64,000 bases of DNA from Odoribacter lunatus (GTDB lineage: Bacteria > Bacteroidota > Bacteroidia > Bacteroidales > Marinifilaceae), in the NCBI RefSeq assembly GCF_943193135.1, contig NZ_CALPCZ010000007.1, forward strand, positions 1 through 64,000, in the 5' to 3' direction. The notes under the pieces are model-generated. The model was not told where the DNA came from and searched no databases. It saw only the letters and a program-made list of their open reading frames with translations. Shown in pieces: positions 18,461 to 26,884 of the stretch (within the stretch, counting starts at the first letter, position 1; every line of letters starts with the position of its first letter). A program made the position numbers and the translations under genes.

Positions 18461-19399
18461 TTAAATCCGGGCGGCAAAAATAGCTTCGACGTCTTTTTTA
18501 TCACGGGACAGTTGGGCGGAAAGTTCCTGCAAAGTATCAAACTTGCGTTCCCCCCTCACCCGGCGAATCAGGGAAAGGGTCAGTTTCTGCCCATACAAAT
18601 TGCCTTCAAAGCCGAATATATGCGTTTCCAAACGGATTTCACCCGAATTGCTAACGGTCGGACGTATCCCCACATTCAACATACCTATATATTCTTTTCC
18701 CTGCCATGTGACGGTCACGGCATAAACTCCGGCAGCAGGCAGGAGCTTCCGCACGTCATCCGTTTGCAGGTTGGCAGTCGGGAAACCGATGGTCCGCCCT
18801 ATTTTATCTCCGTGTACGATTTTGCCCGATATACGGTAAGGATACCCTAAAAAGTCGTTTACCTGCGCCATGTCTCCCAATTCAAGCGCTGTCCGTATTT
18901 TGGTAGAACTCACATTTACCGCATTTGTCACAAAGGCTTCTTCCTGTTCTATATGGAAACCGTACTTTTCGGCAAGTTCTTTCAAAGTGTCAAAATTACC
19001 TTCCCGGTTTTTTCCGAAACGGTGGTCATATCCCACTACCAAGCCTTTGATACCTATTTTATCAACTAATATGCTCCGAACAAATTCATGATAAGACAAT
19101 GCCGCCAACTCTTCGTTAAACCGGATGATAACCAGGTGCTGCACCCCGCAAGCCTCCATGATGGCGATTTTTTCATCCAGCGTTGTCAGAATGCCAGGGC
19201 GTTTTTCCAACGGATAAAGTATTTCACGCGGGTGCGGGTCGAATGTGACAATAACAGATTCTCCCCGCCAGTCCCCAGCATATTTCTTCAACCCCTCAAT
19301 AACTTTGAGGTGTCCTTTATGGACACCGTCAAAGCTCCCTATCGTGACTACGGGATTTTCTATATGTAAATTATCCGCTCCGTAATGTACCTGCATCAC
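18461..19399 (-). CDS. ribF: bifunctional riboflavin kinase/FAD synthetase
   Basis: This enzyme converts riboflavin to FMN and then FAD. The 312-residue protein has an N-terminal nucleotidyltransferase domain with GSFDGVHKGH (residues 21-30, the HxGH-like motif) and a C-terminal riboflavin kinase domain (about 180-312). The latter includes GRTIGFPTANL, the flavokinase PTAN motif. No RFN/FMN riboswitch could be placed in the short upstream gap. The gene follows nrdJ by about 40 bases on the same strand and may be co-transcribed with it. Confidence 0.95.
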   Translation of the reverse strand: MMQVHYGADNLHIENPVVTIGSFDGVHKGHLKVIEGLKKYAGDWRGESVIVTFDPHPREILYPLEKRPGILTTLDEKIAIMEACGVQHLVIIRFNEELAALSYHEFVRSILVDKIGIKGLVVGYDHRFGKNREGNFDTLKELAEKYGFHIEQEEAFVTNAVNVSSTKIRTALELGDMAQVNDFLGYPYRISGKIVHGDKIGRTIGFPTANLQTDDVRKLLPAAGVYAVTVTWQGKEYIGMLNVGIRPTVSNSGEIRLETHIFGFEGNLYGQKLTLSLIRRVRGERKFDTLQELSAQLSRDKKDVEAIFAARI

Positions 19400-19440
19400 G
19401 CTATCGTTTCAATTTCGGTTCCGGAAACGCCCGGCGTCCG

Positions 19441-21978
19441 TTATCCGCATTTAGAGGTTCCGCACGTTTTGCAAATCAGGCAGCCTTCCTGGTATACAAC
19501 GGGAGAACCGCAGTTTTCACATACTTCGCCGGCAGCTTCAGTTCCGTCCGGTACATATTTTTTCAAGGCTCTTTCCACACCGTTTTTCCAGGTATTGATG
19601 TTTTCGTTGTCAAACTCCATCGTACCAATTAAACCGATGATATGATGTATCGGCATGCCGTGGCGCAAGACACCGGAAATCAGTTTGGCATAGTTCCAGT
19701 ATTCTTTGTTGAACTTATAAGACAAGCCTTCCACGGTGGTTTTGAATCCGCGTTTATTCTGGAACTGGAAGTCATACCGGGAATTACCCTCTTCGTCATA
19801 ATGTTTTACGATTTTACCGCTGGTAACTGCTTTCGGCAACATGATTCCCTCTTCATCATCGGCAATACCGGTAAAGATTTCGTAAGGACGCCCTTCATAC
19901 AGTCCGACAAAGGCAATCCATTTTTCTTTGTTGTTCTGAAAACGAACAACATCCGCATCAAGTTCCATCGGACGTTTTGCCGGCATCTTGAATTCGGACG
20001 GCGCTTTCTTTTCTTTGGTAGACACCAATACGCCCGCTCTGGAGCCGTCACGGTATACGGTACATCCTTTGCATCCGCATTTCCAAGCTTCCACGTACAA
20101 TTGTCCGACCAGCTCTTCCGATACATCCGCAGGCAAGTTTACCGTAACGCTGATAGAATGGTCTACCCATTTCTGTATCATGCCCTGCATTTTTACTTTA
20201 GCTACCCAGTCGATGTCGTTGGAGGTTGCTTTATAGTAAGGTGATTTGGCAACCAAATCATCGATTTCTTCGTCCGTGTAATGTTTGGTCGCATCGTAAC
20301 CGTTAATGCGCATCCACTCCGCAAATTTGTGGTGAAATACGATAAACTCTTCAAAACTGTCACCCGATTCGTCCACAAAGTCCACCCGTACGTTTACATC
20401 GTTCGGATTTACTTTTCTCCGTCTCTTGTATACAGGCATAAATACAGGCTCAATACCGGAAGTTGTCTGGGTCATCAGGCTCGTAGTTCCCGTCGGGGCA
20501 ATGGTCAGGCAGGCGATATTACGACGCCCGAATTTTACCATATCGGCATACATATCCGGATCTGCTTCTTTCAAGCGAAGGATAAACGGATTGTTTTCCT
20601 CCCGCTTGGCGTCATAAATTTTAAAGCTGCCCCGGTCTTTTGCCAAAAGTACCGATGAGTGGTAAGCTCCGATTGCCAGTGATTTCTGCACTTTCACAGC
20701 AAACGCAACAGCATCTTCGCTACCGTAACGCAAGCCCAGTGCCGCCAACATATCGCCTTCCGCCGTGATACCGACACCGGTACGGCGTCCTTCTTTTGCT
20801 TTTCTCTTTATTTTTTGCCACAGGCGGATTTCTACACCTTTTATTTCTTCGTCTTCGGGATCGGTTTCGATTTTTTCCAAAATGGTATCGATTTTTTCCA
20901 ATTCCAAATCAATGATGTCGTCCATAATCCGCTGCGCTATGGCTACATGCTTTTTAAACAGCTCGAAGTCGAAATAAGCCTCTTTCGTGAACGGATGCTG
21001 TACGTAAGAGTAGAGATTCAACGCCAGCAGACGGCAGGAGTCATACGGACACAAAGGAATTTCCCCGCAAGGGTTGGTAGATACCGTACGGTATCCCAAG
21101 TCAGCGTAACAATCCGGTACGCTCTCGCGAATGATGGTGTCCCAGAATAAGATTCCCGGCTCTGCGGATTTCCACGCATTGTGAACAATTTTACTCCATA
21201 ACTGACGAGCATTAATGGTCTTATCGTATTTCGGCGCATTGGAATATACCGGATATTTCTGTACATAGTCCGTTCCGTCTACAACTGCCTGCATGAACTG
21301 GTCGTCGATTTTTACCGAAACATTGGCTCCCGTCACTTTCCCCTCTGTCATTTTCGCATCGATAAAACTTTCCGAGTCGGGATGGTTGATAGAGACGCTC
21401 AACATTAAGGCTCCCCGCCGTCCATCCTGCGCTACTTCACGCGTAGAATTGGAATAACGCTCCATAAACGGCACGATTCCCGTAGAAGTCAGTGCGGAGT
21501 TTTTCACCGGAGACCCTTTAGGACGAATATGCGATAAATCATGTCCCACACCTCCTCTTCTTTTCATCAACTGTACCTGCTCCTGGTCTATCTTCATGAC
21601 CCCGCCGTATGAATCGGAAGGCCCGTCATGCCCGATAACAAAGCAATTGGATAAGGAAGCTATCTGATAGTCATTGCCTATCCCCGTCATGGGACCACCC
21701 TGAGGTACGATATACCGGAAGTCACGCAATACTTCAAATATTTCATCTTCGGATAACGGATTCGGATATGTTTTTTCTATTCTGGCAATCTCTCTTGCCA
21801 AACGCCGATGCATATCGTTCGGATTTAATTCATAAATATTTCCGTACGAATCTTTTAATGCATACTTGTTTACCCACACGCGAGCTGCCAGTTCATCTCC
21901 TTTGAAATAGTCCAATGAACTTTGAAAAGCCTCCTCCTGAGTGTAAGTTTTCCCATTTACAGTTGATAATTCATTCAT
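19441..21978 (-). CDS. nrdJ: adenosylcobalamin-dependent ribonucleotide reductase (class II)
   Basis: This enzyme reduces ribonucleotides to deoxyribonucleotides using adenosylcobalamin to form the catalytic thiyl radical. The 845-residue protein has the active-site region SLSNCFVIG, NPCGEIPLCPYDSC and the GIEPVFMPVYKRR loop. A Cys-rich C-terminal tail (CENCGSPVVYQEGCLICKTCG) probably binds zinc and takes part in thiol exchange. The ATG at 21978 (MNELSTVNGKTYTQ) is chosen; an ATG 11 codons upstream adds residues outside the family pattern. Its cofactor need fits the cobalamin cluster 4 kb away. No cobalamin riboswitch was recognised upstream. Confidence 0.93.
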   Translation of the reverse strand: MNELSTVNGKTYTQEEAFQSSLDYFKGDELAARVWVNKYALKDSYGNIYELNPNDMHRRLAREIARIEKTYPNPLSEDEIFEVLRDFRYIVPQGGPMTGIGNDYQIASLSNCFVIGHDGPSDSYGGVMKIDQEQVQLMKRRGGVGHDLSHIRPKGSPVKNSALTSTGIVPFMERYSNSTREVAQDGRRGALMLSVSINHPDSESFIDAKMTEGKVTGANVSVKIDDQFMQAVVDGTDYVQKYPVYSNAPKYDKTINARQLWSKIVHNAWKSAEPGILFWDTIIRESVPDCYADLGYRTVSTNPCGEIPLCPYDSCRLLALNLYSYVQHPFTKEAYFDFELFKKHVAIAQRIMDDIIDLELEKIDTILEKIETDPEDEEIKGVEIRLWQKIKRKAKEGRRTGVGITAEGDMLAALGLRYGSEDAVAFAVKVQKSLAIGAYHSSVLLAKDRGSFKIYDAKREENNPFILRLKEADPDMYADMVKFGRRNIACLTIAPTGTTSLMTQTTSGIEPVFMPVYKRRRKVNPNDVNVRVDFVDESGDSFEEFIVFHHKFAEWMRINGYDATKHYTDEEIDDLVAKSPYYKATSNDIDWVAKVKMQGMIQKWVDHSISVTVNLPADVSEELVGQLYVEAWKCGCKGCTVYRDGSRAGVLVSTKEKKAPSEFKMPAKRPMELDADVVRFQNNKEKWIAFVGLYEGRPYEIFTGIADDEEGIMLPKAVTSGKIVKHYDEEGNSRYDFQFQNKRGFKTTVEGLSYKFNKEYWNYAKLISGVLRHGMPIHHIIGLIGTMEFDNENINTWKNGVERALKKYVPDGTEAAGEVCENCGSPVVYQEGCLICKTCGTSKCG

Positions 21979-22024
21979 CAGGTCTCTGTTATTTAGTATT
22001 ATTTTCAGCAAAAATCAAACAATG

Positions 22025-22032
22025 CAAATGTA
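22025..22032 (-). promoter_or_regulatory. -7 box upstream of nrdJ
   Basis: TACATTTG on the minus strand fits TAnnTTTG and lies about 47 bases upstream of the chosen nrdJ start. No -33 TTTG was found at correct spacing. Confidence 0.4.
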
Positions 22033-22075
22033 TAAAAAAGAACCATACAGTACCACTCTGTATATTCTTTTTTTT

Positions 22076-22153
22076 GAAAAGTTTTCCATTTTCAAACAAA
22101 CATACACTGATTATTAATAATTTAAGATTTCAAAAACAGAGAAAAGTTTTCCA
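22076..22153. repeat. duplicated near-palindrome upstream of nrdJ
   Basis: GAAAAGTTTTCCA occurs twice, at 22076-22088 and 22141-22153. It lies upstream of the nrdJ promoter-like element and downstream of rimM, in a 250-base gap with no gene. It could be a paired operator, but the short AT-rich sequence makes chance recurrence possible. Confidence 0.35.
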
Positions 22154-22232
22154 AAAAAATATTTTTACAACCAATAAAACCCAATCATAACGACAATTTA
22201 TTTCACCTGGGAAATAAAAAAAGGAATAGTAA

Positions 22233-22772
22233 TTAATACAAATCGATTAGTTCTTGAGGTATGGAAACGAGCAGTTTTTTTTCTTCCGCATTTACCTCTT
22301 TGATGTATTCTTCGGACACCGGCAGTAAGATTTCCTTGCCGAAAATTTGAAGAGTCAGAACCACGTTTCCGGAATAGTCCGCCACATCAATTACTTCTCC
22401 GTGTTCTCCGGTCTCCTGTTCTTCCACCGTAAATCCGTCCAAGCGGTAAATATCCTCTTCTTCCGCCCATTCTTCCTCACCTTCGTCCTGCAAAAGGCTT
22501 TTTTCAATCATTACCGCAGCCCCTGCCAGACGTTCCGCCTGCTCTTTGGTATCCACGTAATCAAATTTAACGATGTAAGATTTGTGGTTTCGTACAGACA
22601 ATCCATTGTCTGCTATAAAAAAAGGAACCGGCGCTCCATCCAAAAGGAGGAACACCGGTTCATCAATAAATTCTTCCAGAAAATCCGTATCGGAAGTTAT
22701 AACGACGTTACCCTGTAAACCGTGAGTTTTCGTTACTTCTCCTATGACGATACAGTCTTTTCCGGTAATCAT
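22233..22772 (-). CDS. rimM: 16S rRNA processing protein RimM
   Basis: RimM binds ribosomal protein S19 and helps 30S subunit head maturation. The 179-residue reading from ATG 22772 starts with ITGKDCIVIGEVTKTHGLQGNVVI, the usual RimM N-terminal barrel with the THGLQG motif. It continues to a PRC-barrel domain (about 95-179, EEDIYRLDGFTV, GEVIDVADYSGNVVL). The open frame extends upstream to 22919, but that extension is the reverse-frame shadow of the Ala-rich rpsP tail. It starts 10 bases after rpsP, the common rpsP-rimM pairing. Confidence 0.92.
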   Translation of the reverse strand: MITGKDCIVIGEVTKTHGLQGNVVITSDTDFLEEFIDEPVFLLLDGAPVPFFIADNGLSVRNHKSYIVKFDYVDTKEQAERLAGAAVMIEKSLLQDEGEEEWAEEEDIYRLDGFTVEEQETGEHGEVIDVADYSGNVVLTLQIFGKEILLPVSEEYIKEVNAEEKKLLVSIPQELIDLY

Positions 22773-22782
22773 CACGGTTTGA

Positions 22783-23358
22783 TTATTCCGCAGCAGGAGT
22801 TTCCGTTTCAGCAGCAGGAGCTGTTTCTTCTGCCACCGGAGCTTCTTCCTGTGCTTCCGCAGCTTCTTCCGCCTGTTTTGCAGCAGCAGCGGCTTCAGCT
22901 TCCGCACGTTTTTTCGCAACGGCTTCTTCTTTGGCAGCTCTTACCTTGGCTTCTGCTTCCAAGCGTACTTTGGCGGCAGCATTGCCATCCTGTGCCAATT
23001 TAGCTATCTTAGCCTGAACCTTAGCATCTTTTTCTTTCATCCAAGCCTCAAACTTCGCTTCTGCCGTAGCTTCATCAAAAGCACCTTTTTTAACTCCTTC
23101 CAATAAATGTTTTTTCATCAAAACACCTTTGTAAGAAAGGATTCTTTTAGCCGTATCAGTAGGTTGTGCCCCCACTTGCAACCAATACAATGCTCTTTCA
23201 AACTTAAGTTCGATAGTAGCCGGATTCGTATTCGGATCATACGTTCCCACTTTCTCGATATAGCGTCCGTCGCGCGGCGCTCTACTATCTGCTACCACTA
23301 CATGGTAGAAAGGACGGCCTTTGCGTCCGTGTCTAGACAATCTGATTTTTGTTGCCAT
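22783..23358 (-). CDS. rpsP: ribosomal protein S16 with long Ala/Glu-rich tail
   Basis: This is a small-subunit ribosomal protein needed for 30S assembly. Residues 1-82 are the canonical S16 domain ([29 protein letters not shown]). The protein is 191 residues, against about 80-90 in E. coli. Residues 83-191 form an extension that becomes very rich in Ala, Glu and Lys ([26 protein letters not shown]), probably a helix followed by a disordered acidic tail. Extended S16 proteins are common in Bacteroidota. A TATCTTTG at 23405-23412 on the minus strand is a likely -7 box. Confidence 0.95.
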   Translation of the reverse strand: MATKIRLSRHGRKGRPFYHVVVADSRAPRDGRYIEKVGTYDPNTNPATIELKFERALYWLQVGAQPTDTAKRILSYKGVLMKKHLLEGVKKGAFDEATAEAKFEAWMKEKDAKVQAKIAKLAQDGNAAAKVRLEAEAKVRAAKEEAVAKKRAEAEAAAAAKQAEEAAEAQEEAPVAEETAPAAETETPAAE

Positions 23359-23404
23359 TTTTAATTTTTTAAAATTAGTACTTTCCTATTCTCGATAGGC
23401 GGCG

Positions 23405-23412
23405 CAAAGATA
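23405..23412 (-). promoter_or_regulatory. -7 box for rpsP-rimM
   Basis: TATCTTTG on the minus strand matches TAnnTTTG, 47 bases before the rpsP start codon. The -33 element is not obvious. Confidence 0.4.
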
Positions 23413-23460
23413 TACAAAAACCTCAAAATAAAAAGCAATCAGGATGTAATTTATTATTTT

Positions 23461-24708
23461 TCAAAACATACTGGCGACCAACATAACGTTCAGGAAAGTG
23501 ACAACACCTCCCAATATATACAGAATCCAACGGGTGGAAGGGCAGTTTTTGTATTTGCCCATGACTTTCTCGGACGAGGTCAAATAAACCTGCAAAAAAA
23601 TGGTTACCGGCAACTGAATGCTCAATACCATCTGCGAGTAAATCAATCCCATAAAGGGATCAGATACCAGCATGATTATCAATAGTGCGATAACCAGCGA
23701 CAGCAATACCCCCCGCCGGGAATGACTGTCCTTTATGTCGTAAGGCTCTTTGTAAATTCCGGCAAAAATAGAGCCTGCCGCCATGCCGGAAGTTATCGTC
23801 GAGGCTATCCCCGCAAAAAGCAGGGCGACGGCAAAAATCACCGCCGCATTGTTTCCCAAAAGGGGCTGCAATAAAATGCTGGCATCCTGTAACTGACTGA
23901 CCGAAGTCCCATGTGCAAAAAACGTAGCCGCCGCCAGTAAAATCATGGCACTGTTTATTGCCCAACCTATCATCATGGATAAAAATGTATCCCAAAACTC
24001 ATACCTTAACTGTTTTTTTATGACCGTATCGTCTTCGAGATTCCATTGCCGGCTCTGAATAATTTCCGAATGTAAAAAAAGATTGTGAGGCATAACAACC
24101 GCCCCCAGTACGCTCATGATAACAACCATCGACCCTTTCGGGAAAGAAGGCGCCACCCAAGCCCAGGCAGCCTCCTGCCAATCGATATGCACCAAGGATA
24201 ATTCATAAATAAAGGAAAGCCCTATAATCGAGACAAAAGCTATAATCCAACGCTCAATAACCCGGTAAGTATTGGTAAAAAGCATGATTACCACAAATAT
24301 CGATACCAATACCGCGCCTATTCTTACCGGAATATGAAACAGCATCTCCAAAGCGATAGCACCTCCCAATATTTCAGCCAAAGAAGTCGAAACAGATGCC
24401 CCCATGGCCGAATACAAAGCCAGTCTGGCATAAAAGGGTTTCAGATAGGCGGTCGCGGCTTCCGACAGACACAATCCCGTCACGATTCCCAAATGAGCGA
24501 CATTATGCTGAAGAATTATCAACATGACCGTAGACAAAGATACCATCCACAACAGCGCATATCCGTAATCCGCACCTGCCGCCAAGTTTGAAGCCCAATT
24601 CCCGGGGTCTATGAATCCCACCGTCACCAAAAGTCCGGGACCGATATATTTCAGTATCTCCAATCCGCTCAAACGCGGATGGTGTATATTCTTCTTCGTT
24701 TTTTTCAT
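23461..24708 (-). CDS. Nramp-family divalent metal ion transporter
   Basis: This is an inner-membrane Mn2+/Fe2+ importer of the Nramp (MntH/SLC11) family. The start ATG at 24708 gives 415 residues; an ATG eight codons earlier is possible. The metal-binding residues are present: the DPGN motif of helix 1 (GFIDPGNWASN) and the MPHN motif of helix 6 (GAVVMPHNLFLHS). About eleven hydrophobic helices can be traced. It stands alone, divergent from a small membrane ORF. No Mur- or Fur-type operator was identified. Confidence 0.93.
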   Translation of the reverse strand: MKKTKKNIHHPRLSGLEILKYIGPGLLVTVGFIDPGNWASNLAAGADYGYALLWMVSLSTVMLIILQHNVAHLGIVTGLCLSEAATAYLKPFYARLALYSAMGASVSTSLAEILGGAIALEMLFHIPVRIGAVLVSIFVVIMLFTNTYRVIERWIIAFVSIIGLSFIYELSLVHIDWQEAAWAWVAPSFPKGSMVVIMSVLGAVVMPHNLFLHSEIIQSRQWNLEDDTVIKKQLRYEFWDTFLSMMIGWAINSAMILLAAATFFAHGTSVSQLQDASILLQPLLGNNAAVIFAVALLFAGIASTITSGMAAGSIFAGIYKEPYDIKDSHSRRGVLLSLVIALLIIMLVSDPFMGLIYSQMVLSIQLPVTIFLQVYLTSSEKVMGKYKNCPSTRWILYILGGVVTFLNVMLVASMF

Positions 24709-24729
24709 TAAATTTCTTTTATTTCCTAA

Positions 24730-24750
24730 CAAAATTAAAACTTATATTTG
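24730..24750. promoter_or_regulatory. back-to-back -7 boxes between the Nramp gene and the small ORF
   Basis: TAATTTTG on the minus strand (24730-24737) and TATATTTG on the plus strand (24743-24750) both fit TAnnTTTG and face away from each other in a 75-base divergent gap. The two promoters would have overlapping -33 regions. Clear TTTG boxes are missing on both sides. Confidence 0.4.
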
Positions 24751-24783
24751 CTCATCCCTATTTAATACGACCTATTCAAAAAA

Positions 24784-24951
24784 ATGGCTATGAAAAAATG
24801 GAAAGATTACACCAAACAAGAACGGGCAATGCTGATTGCCATCGGGATTCTGCTGATTTTAATTTTACTAACCTCCGGGAGAGTAAAAAACGGTATACAA
24901 AAAGGATTTCAACGGTTCTTTACCCCTCCAGTAGAATCCATTGACAAATAA
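24784..24951 (+). CDS. small single-pass membrane protein, 55 residues
   Basis: This short open frame encodes a basic N-terminus (MAMKKWKDYTKQER), one hydrophobic helix (residues 15-30, AMLIAIGILLILILLT) and a basic amphipathic tail (GRVKNGIQKGFQRFF). A start two codons later (second ATG) is also possible. It has its own -7 box upstream and sits 67 bases before the flavodoxin gene in the same direction. I do not recognise a family. The composition and promoter placement support a real gene. Confidence 0.6.
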   Translation: MAMKKWKDYTKQERAMLIAIGILLILILLTSGRVKNGIQKGFQRFFTPPVESIDK

Positions 24952-25018
24952 CCATCAACCTTTTCCATACGGACTCGTATTATAATCAAATACTCACACT
25001 CACATTAATACGATTCAT

Positions 25019-25615
25019 ATGGAAAACAAAGAACATCCTCAATTAACCGCCGATTTGGAAGGCAACTATCTCATAGAAGAAAAAGGCGCCGATGAAAAAG
25101 CAATCGGTCTGTTTTACGCCCCGACGGGTGGCAGTGTACACAAAGTCGCCAAACGCATCAAACAAAAAATCAAGAACCGGAAAGTGGACATGCGATACCT
25201 CCAGGATGTCAAAGCCGAACAATTCCTACACTACAAATATATTATTATTGTTTCCTCCACACTGGGACAAGATGCCTGGCAAAACAAGGGGAAAGACGAA
25301 TGGGCGGCTTTCATGCCCGAAATCCGGAAACTGTCATTAAACGGCCACCTCATCGCCTTGGTAGGACTTGGCAATTATGTACTCTACCCCGGTAATTTCG
25401 CCGACGGCTTACGCAGCCTGGCCAATACTTTTAAAGAAAGAGGCGCCACCCTCATCGGTGCCACTCCTGCCGACGACTATTCATTCACATCTTCGCAAGC
25501 CGTAAAAGACAATATGTTTGTCGGGCTTCCCATCGACGAAGACAACGAGGCGGACAAGACCGATGCCCGCATTGAAAAATGGCTTTCTATGATTTTACCT
25601 GAGATGGAAGGGTAA
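25019..25615 (+). CDS. flavodoxin
   Basis: This is an FMN-binding electron carrier of the long-chain flavodoxin type. The 198-residue protein has the phosphate-binding loop APTGGSVHKVAKRI (residues 37-50), the SSTLGQDAW segment and the loop GLGNYVLYPGNFADGL around the flavin. Residues 1-28 precede the core and are an N-terminal extension relative to classical flavodoxins. Its 3' end overlaps the end of the opposing cobC gene by 29 bases. A link to reduction of cobalt in cobalamin metabolism is possible from position but not shown. Confidence 0.88.
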   Translation: MENKEHPQLTADLEGNYLIEEKGADEKAIGLFYAPTGGSVHKVAKRIKQKIKNRKVDMRYLQDVKAEQFLHYKYIIIVSSTLGQDAWQNKGKDEWAAFMPEIRKLSLNGHLIALVGLGNYVLYPGNFADGLRSLANTFKERGATLIGATPADDYSFTSSQAVKDNMFVGLPIDEDNEADKTDARIEKWLSMILPEMEG

Positions 25616-26135
25616 TATCCGTACGGCTTCCAAAAGGAATATCCATCGTAAAAATCTCATCCGGTGCGCACACTCCGGCATACACCAGCACGCACCGGAT
25701 GACACCGCTATGCACAAAAAGGCAGACATGCCGATAGGCCCCTCTTTTCAACTCTTCCAAAAAATCCGAGACCCGCTCCAATTGGTCACGAAAACTTTCG
25801 CCACCACCCGCCGGAATGTTCATCCAATCCATATACCATTTTTCCAGTAACGGATCGTCAATTGAATCCCAACGCTGCATTTCCCACTTTCCGAAATTCA
25901 ACTCTTTCAACCGAGCATCGGGCACCGCATCCGGGAAACCGCATGCCGCCGCCAGCCGCCGGCAACGGGACAAGGGGCTGCAAAATACCCCGTCAAAAAC
26001 CTCTCCCGCAATGCGCTGCGCCGCTGATGCCGCCTCTTCCGGAAAAGACGAAGCCGTCTCCACATCCGTAAAACCATATACAACACCTGCATCCACGGCT
26101 ACACTCGTATGACGTATCAATGTAATCTTCATCAT
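25587..26135 (-). CDS. cobC: alpha-ribazole phosphatase (histidine phosphatase family)
   Basis: This enzyme removes the 5'-phosphate from alpha-ribazole phosphate or adenosylcobalamin phosphate in the last steps of cobalamin assembly. The 182-residue protein shows the catalytic LIRHTSV motif (phosphoryl-acceptor His), YGFTDVE, a SPLSRCRR segment, the acid residue in LNFGKWE, and the second His in VHSG. The ATG at 26133-26135 overlaps the cobS stop by one base (TAATG); a second ATG follows at once. An upstream continuation of the frame is the shadow of cobS. The last 29 bases overlap flavodoxin in antisense. Confidence 0.88.
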   Translation of the reverse strand: MMKITLIRHTSVAVDAGVVYGFTDVETASSFPEEAASAAQRIAGEVFDGVFCSPLSRCRRLAAACGFPDAVPDARLKELNFGKWEMQRWDSIDDPLLEKWYMDWMNIPAGGGESFRDQLERVSDFLEELKRGAYRHVCLFVHSGVIRCVLVYAGVCAPDEIFTMDIPFGSRTDITLPSQVKS

Positions 26136-26884
26136 TACCAACAATAAACAACAACCACTCCCAAATAACACACAACTTCCGTCATCAAGAAACACGCTCC
26201 ACAACAATCTCCCGTATAGCCCCCGATTTTCCTTTTCATATATCCCCGCAAAAAAACAGAGAAAAGTACCGGCAGCAACAAAGCCCACAGATAACGCCAG
26301 TCTCCGACAAAAACAAAAGACGCAAATACGAAAAGCGCTACCACACCAAATACCCACAAGCGATTACGCCGATACACCACTTTCGTTTTCGCTTCTTCCT
26401 CCTCCCGCGCATAAGGCAACGTATTAATCATAACAGACGTGCAAAACTTGGAAAACACATCCACGCAAATAATCAACGGAAACGCCTCCGGCATATCCAG
26501 GCTGAACAGAAGAGAAACATACAGCATAAAATAAACCACCAGCCCGATTGTCCCATAACTTCCGATATGGGAGTCTTTCATGATAGTCAAAATCCGCTCT
26601 TTTGTCCTCCCACCGCCAAAGCCATCCCAAAAATCCGCAAAGCCGTCCTCATGTATGGCTCCCGTGAGCAGCAAACGCACCGCAACCGCCAAAACGCAAG
26701 CCGGAAAGGGAGGCATTATCACCGACGCTCCCCACAGCGTCAAAGCAGTAGCCAAACCCGTCAAATATCCGACCAATGGCCAGTATACCAAAACATCCGA
26801 AAAATAACGCTTATCCAACGTAACGACCCGCCACAAAGGGATACGGGTCAGCATCATGAGCGCCGCCAAAAAACCTTTCATCAC
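26135..26884 (-). CDS. cobS: adenosylcobinamide-GDP ribazoletransferase (cobalamin synthase)
   Basis: This integral membrane enzyme joins alpha-ribazole (phosphate) to adenosylcobinamide-GDP. The 249-residue protein has the family motif HEDGFADFWDGFGGGRTKERILTIMKDSHIG (about residues 78-108), rich in Asp for Mg2+ binding, and several membrane helices. It abuts cobT (its start overlaps the cobT stop by one base) and cobC, so translation of the three is coupled. Confidence 0.93.
   Translation of the reverse strand: MMKGFLAALMMLTRIPLWRVVTLDKRYFSDVLVYWPLVGYLTGLATALTLWGASVIMPPFPACVLAVAVRLLLTGAIHEDGFADFWDGFGGGRTKERILTIMKDSHIGSYGTIGLVVYFMLYVSLLFSLDMPEAFPLIICVDVFSKFCTSVMINTLPYAREEEEAKTKVVYRRNRLWVFGVVALFVFASFVFVGDWRYLWALLLPVLFSVFLRGYMKRKIGGYTGDCCGACFLMTEVVCYLGVVVVYCW

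Noticed and set aside
22773-22919. 49-codon N-terminal extension of RimM
   Set aside because: The extension is the out-of-frame reading of the rpsP Ala-rich tail; RimM homology begins at the ATG at 22772.
26136-26357. 74-codon upstream extension of CobC
   Set aside because: It overlaps cobS completely in another frame; the phosphatase domain begins at the ATG overlapping the cobS stop.
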